Of a stretch of 45,391 bases of DNA, positions 7,861 to 14,978 are shown one piece after another. Made by a program: the position numbers and the translations under genes. This DNA is from CAYFKJ01 sp964528595 (lineage in GTDB: Bacteria; Pseudomonadota; Alphaproteobacteria; UBA2966), in contig CAZGTM010000029.1 of NCBI GenBank assembly GCA_964528595.1, forward strand, positions 1 to 45,391. The letters are read 5' to 3'. The number at the start of each line of letters is the position of its first letter. The stretch's first letter is position 1. The notes beneath the pieces are model-generated. The model ran no database searches. It worked only from the letters and a program-made list of their open reading frames with translations, and was not told where the DNA came from.

Positions 7861-8325
7861 TCAGGCGCTCCTCTTATTCTTGGGGTTCATGGCGGCGACA
7901 TCCAGCGCTTCGGGCTGTTGGGCCTCGTGGGGATGGTCGGTGCCGGCGTAGACCCGCAGGTTCTTCATCTGTTGGCGTCCCATCGGCGTGCGCGGGAGCA
8001 TGCGTTGAACGGCCTTGAACACGACCCGGTCGGGGTGGTTGCCGTCGAGCACTTTGTCGGCAGTGCGGCTCTTGATGCCGCCCGGATAACCCGTGTGCCA
8101 GTGATAGGTCTTGTCCGTCCGCTTGCGGCCGGTGAGATGGACCTTGCCGGCATTGACGACGACGACGTTGTCACCGCAATCGATGTTCGGCGTATAGGAA
8201 GGCTTGTGCTTGCCCCTAAGGCGGGTGGCGATAACCGACGCGAGACGGCCCAGAACCAGGCCTTCAGCATCGATCAGGATCCACTTTTTCTCCACCTCGG
8301 AGGGTTTGGCGGAATATGTCTTCAT
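7861..8325 (-). CDS. rplM: 50S ribosomal protein L13
   Basis: The frame is open upstream to 8424, but the family start is MKTYSAKPSEVEKKWILIDA at 8325, giving 154 residues, the usual L13 length. Signatures include AEGLVLGRLAS, RLRGKHKPSYTP, the GDNVVVVNAGKVHLTG segment, and the C-terminal MLPRTPMGRQQMKNLRVY with YAGTDHPHEAQQP. L13 is an early-assembly protein of the 50S subunit. It is first in the operon with rpsI downstream. The extra upstream reading frame has no L13 similarity. Confidence 0.97.
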   Translation of the reverse strand: MKTYSAKPSEVEKKWILIDAEGLVLGRLASVIATRLRGKHKPSYTPNIDCGDNVVVVNAGKVHLTGRKRTDKTYHWHTGYPGGIKSRTADKVLDGNHPDRVVFKAVQRMLPRTPMGRQQMKNLRVYAGTDHPHEAQQPEALDVAAMNPKNKRSA

Positions 8326-8496
8326 GACGTCACTCTGATCTGAAGCACCGGCCCGATGCCGGCGCATGCTTCCGATAATGTCGGAATTTCGGGGAAAAGG
8401 ACCGCCCGCGGCGGACCCCTTCAACGGCGGCGGAGTATGTCAGAATTATTCGTCCAGTCAATCACAAAAATACACGTGAAATCAGAGAGTTATATC

Positions 8497-8516
8497 AGCG
8501 GTATTATAATACCGCT
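8497..8516. promoter_or_regulatory. Perfect 20-bp palindrome upstream of rplM
   Basis: The sequence AGCGGTATTATAATACCGCT is its own reverse complement over all 20 bases and includes a TATAAT-like core. It lies in the 226-bp gap between the rplM start (8325) and the thioesterase stop (8552), both on the minus strand. It could be an operator, a dyad promoter element for the ribosomal operon, or a short hairpin ending the upstream transcript. Confidence 0.45.
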
Positions 8517-8551
8517 CAGCAAGCCATTCCGATTAAAGGATAATGCGGATA

Positions 8552-8995
8552 TCAGTCGCCGTCCCGGTCTGGCGGGATGGAATAGGTGGCGGTGACGTGG
8601 GCAACGGGGTCGTCGTCTCCGGCCGTCAGCAGGGTCACCTCGCCCACCGCCAAACGCCGGCCGAGCTTCAGGATGGAGGCCTCGGCGATGATGTCAGCCG
8701 GCTTCGGGCGCCGCAGAAAATTGCAGTTCAGGCTGGTTGTGACCGCCAATTCGACCCGTCCGATCATGCCCAGGACGACGGCATACATGGCGGCATCGGC
8801 CAGCCCCATCATGGCGGGCCCGGACACCGTGCCGCCAGGACGCAGGACGTCATCGCTGGTGTTGAGGCGCAGGCGGGCGTGGCCGTGGCCGATTTCCTCG
8901 GCGACGATGCCGAAAATATCCATGAACGGCAGTTGCTCGGCCGCCAAATCATGGAATTCTTCCGTCGTGATGCGCGGTGATTTCGTGCTGCTCAT
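8552..8995 (-). CDS. PaaI-type hotdog thioesterase
   Basis: A 147-residue single hotdog domain. The segment DVLRPGGTVSGPAMMGLADAAMYAVV is the characteristic active-site helix region of PaaI/YbgC-like acyl-CoA thioesterases, with TSLNCNFLRRPKPADIIAEA forming the next strands. Such enzymes hydrolyse acyl- or aryl-CoA, and substrate cannot be inferred. It is transcribed away from the enoyl-CoA-hydratase-like gene across a 269-bp gap (8996-9264) in which I see no other feature. A role in fatty or aromatic CoA metabolism with the divergent genes is plausible only by proximity. Confidence 0.88.
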   Translation of the reverse strand: MSSTKSPRITTEEFHDLAAEQLPFMDIFGIVAEEIGHGHARLRLNTSDDVLRPGGTVSGPAMMGLADAAMYAVVLGMIGRVELAVTTSLNCNFLRRPKPADIIAEASILKLGRRLAVGEVTLLTAGDDDPVAHVTATYSIPPDRDGD

Positions 8996-9264
8996 GCCAA
9001 GCCATCAACCCTCTCGATAGCGACGATGCCCGGGGCGGGCTGTCTTCGGGACGCCGGCGCCGGAACCGTTGGCTGCAGGCACCGCAGAAACTGCACCGAA
9101 GTATAAAGTTGTTCAAGACCAACTTCGACCGATTGCGGCAGCGCCAAGTTCTGGAGGCGGCCCTCACATCGGACAATTTTTGGCCCTTTGCGTGAAATTG
9201 GCCTCGCGCTATCATTCCGCCATCTTGCCCGTGCAATCACACAGCGGCGGAATGGGAACGTTCA

Positions 9265-10065
9265 ATGAGCGCAATGAGTGAAACGGAAGAAGCTCCCGTC
9301 CTCCTGAGGCAGGACGACGGCGGCATCGCCACCCTAACCCTCAACCGACCCGGCCAATTCAATGGCCTGTCGGAGGCCATGCTGGGGGCGCTCGAGCATG
9401 AAATCGCGGCCATCGCGGAGGACAAAACGGTGCGCCTCGTCGTGCTTGCGGCAGCCGGAAAGGCTTTCTGCGCCGGCCACGACCTCAAGGAGATGCGCGC
9501 TAATCCCAACCGGGAGTATTACGAAGCGCTGTTCAAGCGCTGCAGCGCCATGATGACGTCCCTGCTGCGGCTGCCGCAGCCGGTCATCGCGCGGGTCCAC
9601 GGCATCGCCACGGCGGCGGGCTGTCAATTGGTGGCTACCTGCGATCTTGCCGTCGCGTCGGAAGACGCCAGTTTCGGCACGTCGGGAATCAACGTTGGTC
9701 TTTTCTGCATGACGCCCAGCGTCGCGCTGTCGCGCAACGTGAACCGCAAGAAAAGCTTCGAGATGCTGTTCACTGGCGACATCATTCCGGCCGGCGATGC
9801 GCTGGAGGCCGGCATCGTCAACAGCGTCGTGCCGGCGGACAAATTGGATGCCGAGATTGCGGTTTATTGCGAAAAAATCCTGGCTAAGTCCCAGGCGGCC
9901 ATCGAAGCGGGCAAGCAGGTCTACTACCGCCAGCTGGAAATGGGCATCTCGGACGCCTACGAATTCACCAGCGAGAACATGGCGCGAAATATGATGTTCC
10001 GCGATGTCGAAGAGGGCATCGACGCCTTTATCGGTAAACGCAAGCCGGTGTGGCGACACGAATGA
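9265..10065 (+). CDS. Enoyl-CoA hydratase/isomerase family protein (ECHDC3-like)
   Basis: A 266-residue crotonase fold with the oxyanion-hole/CoA motifs FCAGHDLKEM (residues 68-77) and HGIATAAGCQLVATCDLAVAS. It resembles the ECHDC3 branch, which shares FCAGHDL and the NVGLFCMTP loop. The positions of the two catalytic glutamates of classical enoyl-CoA hydratase appear to be Gln121 (GCQL instead of GCEL) and Gly141 (TSG instead of QPE), so ordinary hydratase activity is doubtful. ATG 9265 follows GGGAACGTTCA. The stop overlaps the next start in an ATGA, so it heads a three-gene operon with a CoA-binding protein and a MetY-type enzyme. Confidence 0.88.
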   Translation: MSAMSETEEAPVLLRQDDGGIATLTLNRPGQFNGLSEAMLGALEHEIAAIAEDKTVRLVVLAAAGKAFCAGHDLKEMRANPNREYYEALFKRCSAMMTSLLRLPQPVIARVHGIATAAGCQLVATCDLAVASEDASFGTSGINVGLFCMTPSVALSRNVNRKKSFEMLFTGDIIPAGDALEAGIVNSVVPADKLDAEIAVYCEKILAKSQAAIEAGKQVYYRQLEMGISDAYEFTSENMARNMMFRDVEEGIDAFIGKRKPVWRHE

Positions 10066-10580
10066 GCACGGCGGACACCCCCCCCTCCGCGGATCATGAA
10101 AATTATCCCGATCCGCTGATTCGGCGTATCCTCGAAGAGACCAAAATCATCGCCATGGTCGGCGCCTCCGCCAATTGGAAGCGGCCCAGTTCGTTCGCCA
10201 TGAAATACCTTCAGGGCAAGGGCTACCGCGTTATTCCCGTCAACCCGCGCGAAGCCGGTAATGAAATCCTCGGGGAGACCTGCTACGCCACGCTTGCCGA
10301 TATCCCCGACGCCATCGATATGGTCGACATCTTCAGGGCCTCCGAGGCCGCCGGCGAATTTTCCGACCAGGCCATCGAGATCGGCGCCAAGGTGGTATGG
10401 ATGCAGCTCGGCATCCGTCATCCCGAGGCCGCAGCCAGGGCGGAAGATGCCGGCCTCACGGTTATCATGAACCGCTGCCCCAAGATCGAATACGGACGCC
10501 TCTACGGTGAACTCGGCTGGGGCGGCATCAACACCAAAGTCATCTCCAGTAAGCGGCGTAAATTACCCGCCGGAAAGTAG
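10062..10580 (+). CDS. CoA-binding domain protein (CoA_binding_2)
   Basis: A 172-residue Rossmann-like protein. KIIAMVGASANWKRPSSFAMKYLQGKGYRVIPVNP is the nucleotide/CoA-binding beta-alpha-beta start, followed by TCYATLADIPDAIDMVDIFR and the conserved end MNRCPKIEYGRLYG. It is the CoA-binding fold of succinyl-CoA synthetase alpha without the catalytic domain. I chose ATG 10062 over an in-frame GTG at 10050 because it overlaps the preceding TGA in a coupled ATGA. The downstream MetY-type gene starts 9 bp later. Pairing of this family with an O-acetylhomoserine sulfhydrylase is common in alphaproteobacteria, but its molecular role is not established. Confidence 0.9.
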   Translation: MSTADTPPSADHENYPDPLIRRILEETKIIAMVGASANWKRPSSFAMKYLQGKGYRVIPVNPREAGNEILGETCYATLADIPDAIDMVDIFRASEAAGEFSDQAIEIGAKVVWMQLGIRHPEAAARAEDAGLTVIMNRCPKIEYGRLYGELGWGGINTKVISSKRRKLPAGK

Positions 10581-10589
10581 GCGACAGTC

Positions 10590-11879
10590 ATGACCGACAA
10601 TCACAGTGAATTCGACTTCGAAACGTTGGCCATTCATGCCGGCGCCGCCCCTGACCCCGTCACGGGCGCTCGCACGACGCCGATTTACCAAACCACGTCG
10701 TACGTCTTCGACGACGTCGACCACGCCGCCTCCCTCTTCAACCTTCAGACCTTCGGCTACATCTATTCGCGCCTGACCAACCCGACGGTCGCCGTGCTCG
10801 AAGAGCGCGTCGCCGCTCTTGAGGACGGCCGCGGCGCGGTGGCGGCATCATCGGGGCATGCCGCCCAGCTACTGGCGCTTTTCACGCTGATGCAGCCCGG
10901 TGACGAGTTCATTGCCGCCCGCAACCTATATGGCGGCTCGGTCACCCAGTTCACGCACAGCTTCAAGAAGTTCGGCTGGACCTGTCACTTCGTCGATCCG
11001 ACGGATCCGGAAAACTTCCGCCAAGCCATGACGCCGAAGTGCAAAGCCGTCTTCGTCGAAAGCCTCGCCAATCCCGGCGGCATCATTGTCGACCTGGAGG
11101 CCGTCGCGGACATCGCCCACGAAGCCGGCATCCCGCTGATCGTCGACAACACCATGGCGTCGCCTTACATCTGCCGGCCCTTCGAATGGGGAGCCGACAT
11201 ATCCATTCATTCGATGACCAAGTTTCTGGGCGGTCATGGCAACTCCATGGGCGGGATCGTCGTTGAATCAGGCAAGTTCGATTGGGCGCAGAACGACAAA
11301 TTTCCGTCCCTGACCACGCCGTCGGCTTCCTACCACGGCATGGTGTTCTACGAGACGTTCGGCGATTTCGCCTTCACCATGAACGCCCGGGCGGAGGGCT
11401 TGCGGGATCTGGGCCCCGCGTTGTCGCCGACCAATGCCTTCAACATTCTGCAGGGCGTCGAAACCCTGCCCTTGCGCATGGAACGCCACGTCAGCAATGC
11501 CCAGGCCGTCGCCGAATTTCTCGAAGCCCACCCCAAGGTGGAATGGGTCTCCTACGCTGGACTGCCCTCCAGCCCGTTCCACGATCTGGCCAGGAAGTAC
11601 ACCCCCAAGGGACCGGGATCGGTCTTTACCTTCGGCGTCAAAGGCGGTTTCGAAGCCGGGGTACGCGTGGTCGAGGCCTGCGAATTGTTCTCTCACCTGG
11701 CGAATATCGGTGATACGCGAAGCCTGATCATCCATCCCGCCTCGACAACCCACCGGCAATTGACGGAAGAGCAACTCATCGCCGCGGGTTCAGGCCCGGA
11801 CGTCGTGCGCCTCTCCATCGGCATCGAAGGCGAGAAGGATATTATCCGCGATCTGGACCAGGCTCTCGACCAGGCTTGA
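10590..11879 (+). CDS. metY: O-acetylhomoserine aminocarboxypropyltransferase (sulfhydrylase)
   Basis: A 429-residue Cys/Met-metabolism PLP enzyme. It has FETLAIHAG near the N-terminus, YIYSRLTNPT (Tyr and Arg that bind the PLP phosphate of the neighbouring subunit), Asp186 in IVDNTMASPY, and the PLP lysine Lys211 in SIHSMTKFLGGHG. The C-terminal substrate motif SLIIHPASTTH is intact. The length of about 430, the GGHGNSMGGIVV segment and the C-terminal layout favour O-acetylhomoserine sulfhydrylase over cystathionine gamma-synthase or lyase (about 380-400). It makes homocysteine from O-acetylhomoserine and sulfide in methionine synthesis. It is third gene of the operon, with a start at ATG 10590. 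Confidence 0.92.
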   Translation: MTDNHSEFDFETLAIHAGAAPDPVTGARTTPIYQTTSYVFDDVDHAASLFNLQTFGYIYSRLTNPTVAVLEERVAALEDGRGAVAASSGHAAQLLALFTLMQPGDEFIAARNLYGGSVTQFTHSFKKFGWTCHFVDPTDPENFRQAMTPKCKAVFVESLANPGGIIVDLEAVADIAHEAGIPLIVDNTMASPYICRPFEWGADISIHSMTKFLGGHGNSMGGIVVESGKFDWAQNDKFPSLTTPSASYHGMVFYETFGDFAFTMNARAEGLRDLGPALSPTNAFNILQGVETLPLRMERHVSNAQAVAEFLEAHPKVEWVSYAGLPSSPFHDLARKYTPKGPGSVFTFGVKGGFEAGVRVVEACELFSHLANIGDTRSLIIHPASTTHRQLTEEQLIAAGSGPDVVRLSIGIEGEKDIIRDLDQALDQA

Positions 11880-11957
11880 CGGTCAGAGCAGTTTCCGTTC
11901 ATACGGAAACGCCTCGCCTCATATTTTTATGGCGGTACAATGTGTTAACGGCCCTCA

Positions 11958-11982
11958 GTGTTTCAAGCAAAACTTGAAACAC
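11958..11982. terminator. Stem-loop between convergent metY and lipoprotein gene
   Basis: Perfect 10-bp arms GTGTTTCAAG and CTTGAAACAC enclose a CAAAA loop, lying between two convergent stops (11879 and 11990). It can serve either strand as a terminator, although the T-run after it is poor. Confidence 0.6.
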
Positions 11983-11989
11983 CCTAGGA

Positions 11990-12202
11990 TCAGCGGTGGC
12001 CGCGCGAGCGCATCAAGCGCGACTGCGTGGCCTCATCCCACTTACGGTCGCGATCGACGCATTTCGCGAACTCATCGGTCCCCTGCTTGAAACCGGTGCG
12101 CAGGCACTTTTCTTCATACCAAGTCGCCTGGTCCTGAGCACAGCCGGCCAGCGCGCCGACGATGATCAGCCCGGAAATAACGGTTTTCGATACGGTATTC
12201 AT
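11990..12202 (-). CDS. Small putative lipoprotein
   Basis: A 70-residue protein with a short signal peptide ending in the lipobox ALAGC (Cys21), so it is probably an inner- or outer-membrane lipoprotein. The mature 50 residues are charged and contain two further cysteines (EEKCLRTG and FAKCVDRD), spaced so that they could form a disulfide in the periplasm. A GGGGGTG sequence precedes the ATG. No recognised family. It stands alone, divergent from the SAF-domain oxidoreductase. Confidence 0.72.
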   Translation of the reverse strand: MNTVSKTVISGLIIVGALAGCAQDQATWYEEKCLRTGFKQGTDEFAKCVDRDRKWDEATQSRLMRSRGHR

Positions 12203-12322
12203 GGCACACCCCCAAAAAGTACGCGTACTTGGCCGCCGCCGGATTCTTGATAGACTAGCCTATGAAAGCGGCCCCCGGAACCAACGTTTTCTTGATTTAC
12301 ACAGCGACATGGAACGGCGAAA

Positions 12323-13678
12323 ATGAACCTTTACAAACTCCTCAGCCAGCGTGCCGAAAGCGGCAACCCCGTCACCGTCGCCTTGATCGGCGGCGGCAAG
12401 TTCGGATCGATGTTCCTGGCCCAGGCCAGGCTGACAACCGGTCTCCAGGTCGCGGCCGTGATCGATCTGGCGCCGGAGAATGCCCGCAAGAACCTCTTGG
12501 CGACCGGCTGGGCGGCTGAGCAATTCGGGGCCACATCGCTTGAGGATGCCCTGAAATCGGGCGGGACGTTCGTCACCGACAACACGGAAGCCGTCATCTC
12601 GGCCGAAGGTGTCGAGGTCGTGGTTGACGCCACCGGCAGCCCAGCCGCCGGCATCCGCCACGTGCTGATGTGCTGCGAGCACGGCAAGCACATCGTCATG
12701 GTCAACGTCGAAGCCGACGCCCTGGCCGGACCGCTGCTGGCCCGGCGGGCCGAGGAAGCGGGCATCGTCTATTCCCTGGCCTATGGCGACCAGCCGGCCC
12801 TGATTTGCGAACAGGTCGACTGGGCGCGGGCTACCGGCTTCAAGGTAGTGTCCGCGGGCAAGGGAACGCGCTATTTGCCGGCCTTCCATCAATCGACGCC
12901 CGACAACGTCTGGGACAACTATTACGTCTCGGCGGAGATCGCCGAGCGCGGCAACATGAACCCCAAGATGTCCACCAGCTTTATCGACGGCACCAAGTCG
13001 GGCATCGAGATGACGGCGGTCTGCAACGCCACGGGCCTGACGCCGCAACCGGGCGGTTTAAATTTCCCGCCGGTATCGTGCGATGACCTGGCGGAAGTCC
13101 TCAAACCGAAGTCCGCCGGCGGCAGCCTGAGCCATGCAGGTACGACCGAAGTCATATCCTGCCTCAACCGCGACGGCACGGACGTCGAGCACCACCTGCA
13201 GATGGGCGTCTACGTGGTGGTCGAAGCCGACAACGAATACGTTTCCAACTGTTTCGAGGAATACCATCTACTGCACGATTCCACCTCGCGCTATTCGGCG
13301 CTTTACCGCCCGACCCACCTGATCGGTCTGGAGCTCGGCATTTCCGTCGCCTCCATCGCGTTGCGCGGCGAGCCAACCGGCGCGCCGACGGGCTTCCGCT
13401 CGGACGTCGTCGCGACCGCCAAGCGCGACTTGAAAGCGGGCGAAATCCTCGACGGTGAAGGCGGGTTCTGCGTCTGGGGCAAACAGATGCCGGCACATGA
13501 TAGCGTCTCGCTGGGCGGCCTGCCCCTGGGCCTGGCCCACGACGTCAAACTGAAAAACCCCATCAAACAAGGCGGGACGGTGCGCTGGACCGATGTAGAT
13601 ATCGATGAGACGCTGGAAGCGGTGCGCTTCCGGCGTCAGATGGAACAGGCTTTTTCGCAGCCCGAGGCTGCGGAATAG
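12323..13678 (+). CDS. Rossmann-fold oxidoreductase with C-terminal SAF domain
   Basis: A 451-residue protein. The N-terminal NAD(P)-binding motif is VTVALIGGGKFGSMFL (about 17-32), followed by a homoserine-dehydrogenase-like domain with VVVDATGSPAAG and HGKHIVMVNVEAD. The C-terminal 110 residues form an SAF domain (GFRSDVVATAKRDLKAGEIL, GEGGFCVWGK, PLGLAHDVKLKNP) related to sialic acid synthase and FlgA tips. This Rossmann-SAF architecture occurs in sugar-acid and polyol catabolism clusters, and the exact reaction is unknown. ATG 12323 follows GGAACGGCGAAA. The gene converges with the MFS gene with only 6 nt between the stops. Confidence 0.83.
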   Translation: MNLYKLLSQRAESGNPVTVALIGGGKFGSMFLAQARLTTGLQVAAVIDLAPENARKNLLATGWAAEQFGATSLEDALKSGGTFVTDNTEAVISAEGVEVVVDATGSPAAGIRHVLMCCEHGKHIVMVNVEADALAGPLLARRAEEAGIVYSLAYGDQPALICEQVDWARATGFKVVSAGKGTRYLPAFHQSTPDNVWDNYYVSAEIAERGNMNPKMSTSFIDGTKSGIEMTAVCNATGLTPQPGGLNFPPVSCDDLAEVLKPKSAGGSLSHAGTTEVISCLNRDGTDVEHHLQMGVYVVVEADNEYVSNCFEEYHLLHDSTSRYSALYRPTHLIGLELGISVASIALRGEPTGAPTGFRSDVVATAKRDLKAGEILDGEGGFCVWGKQMPAHDSVSLGGLPLGLAHDVKLKNPIKQGGTVRWTDVDIDETLEAVRFRRQMEQAFSQPEAAE

Positions 13679-13684
13679 GACGCC

Positions 13685-14887
13685 CTACTCCGCCGGCACC
13701 GGGACGGCTTGGCGCTCCGACGGCAACAGCGTGGCGGTCATCCCGGCGACGCCGGCGAAGCCCATCATAACGAAGAACAGGACATCGAGGCTGCCGGTCA
13801 TGCCGTGCAGCAAGGGCACCAGCGCCACGCCGATGGAGCTGACGCCCAGGGTCAATACGAACTTGGCGCCGAACACGCGGGCGCGCCAGGCCAGCGGCGT
13901 ATAACGCGCCAGCAAAGTGTTCTCTGCCGGCTGACCCAGGACGCTCAGGCTCACCATCAGAGCGGCGGCGGCGATCAGCAGCGGATTGTTCAGAGACCAC
14001 GCGATCAACATGACCGGCACCTGAATCAAGAGGCTGAAGACGTAGACCGATTTGAGGCGGAAACGCTCCGCCAGTTCACCGCCGATAACCTGCGCCACGG
14101 CGGCGCAGATGTAGGCGATGGTGACGAAACCGCCGGCGACCAACGCACTGACGTCGCCCTCGCTGAACCTTGCGCCGAGACGTTCGTCGAATATTTTCGG
14201 CAACCCCACCGAGGTTGCCTGATAGACCATACCGGTGCTGATGACCGTCAGGGCCAGAACCATGAAGGAGCGCCGGATGTCGCCCGCGCTGGAGGCCGGT
14301 TGCGGCCGCCGGTCCGTCTCCGCTTCGACGATCAGGCCCCGCCGCATGGCGATAATGAACAGAGTACCGGTCGCCAGGCTGAAAACGCCCGGCACCAGGA
14401 AAGCCGCGCGCCAACTCCAAAGATCCGCCAGACCACCCGCCACGATGGCCGCGAAGGCCGTGCCCAGGCTGCCGAACACGCCATTGAGGCCGAGCGCCCG
14501 GCTCGGGTCGACCGCGTTCTTGATGAGCCACGGAATGCCCACGGGGTGATAGATGGCGGCGAACACGCCCATGCCGGTGAGGCCGATCATGAGGCTGGTG
14601 GTTCCGGTCGACAGCCCGGTGAACAGCGCTGCGGCGCCCAAACCGATAAACATCACGCCCATCATGCCCGGTGCGCTCCAGCGGTCGCCGAGCCAGCCCG
14701 CCGGCAACGCCGCGACGCCGAACATGACGAAGCCCGGCCAGGCCAGCCATTGCAGATCGGCGTAGCTAAGCCCCCATTCGCGCTCCAGCACCAGAACCAC
14801 CGTGGCGTACAGCAGGATGAAGAAGTGCGAATAGGAGTGCGCGATGCAGGAGAACCCGAGGGTCAATTTGTCTGAGTACCGCGTCAT
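13685..14887 (-). CDS. Major facilitator superfamily permease
   Basis: A 400-residue membrane protein with about 12 hydrophobic segments. The loop 2-3 motif is visible as PAGWLGDRWSAPGMM, and the fifth-helix region as YHPVGIPWLIKNAVDPSRALGLNGVFGSLGTA. The second half repeats the pattern after a basic central loop rich in RRPQPASSAGD. It is a secondary transporter of the inner membrane with unknown substrate. The neighbouring SAF oxidoreductase converges on it, so co-regulation is not implied. The start ATG at 14887 follows a C-rich stretch without a clear Shine-Dalgarno. Confidence 0.9.
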   Translation of the reverse strand: MTRYSDKLTLGFSCIAHSYSHFFILLYATVVLVLEREWGLSYADLQWLAWPGFVMFGVAALPAGWLGDRWSAPGMMGVMFIGLGAAALFTGLSTGTTSLMIGLTGMGVFAAIYHPVGIPWLIKNAVDPSRALGLNGVFGSLGTAFAAIVAGGLADLWSWRAAFLVPGVFSLATGTLFIIAMRRGLIVEAETDRRPQPASSAGDIRRSFMVLALTVISTGMVYQATSVGLPKIFDERLGARFSEGDVSALVAGGFVTIAYICAAVAQVIGGELAERFRLKSVYVFSLLIQVPVMLIAWSLNNPLLIAAAALMVSLSVLGQPAENTLLARYTPLAWRARVFGAKFVLTLGVSSIGVALVPLLHGMTGSLDVLFFVMMGFAGVAGMTATLLPSERQAVPVPAE

Positions 14888-14978
14888 GGGGGGACATTAT
14901 CGCCCAGCGGTGAGCATGTCACGCCCACCGCCGACATGGCGGACATGCAATTTCGGCAGGTGTGGCGCTATTCGGATT

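Noticed and set aside
13709..14875. 388-codon plus-strand reading frame
   Set aside because: It is exactly antisense to the MFS gene, its translation is rich in Arg, Gln, Asp and His with no recognisable domain, and the minus-strand frame is clearly an MFS permease.
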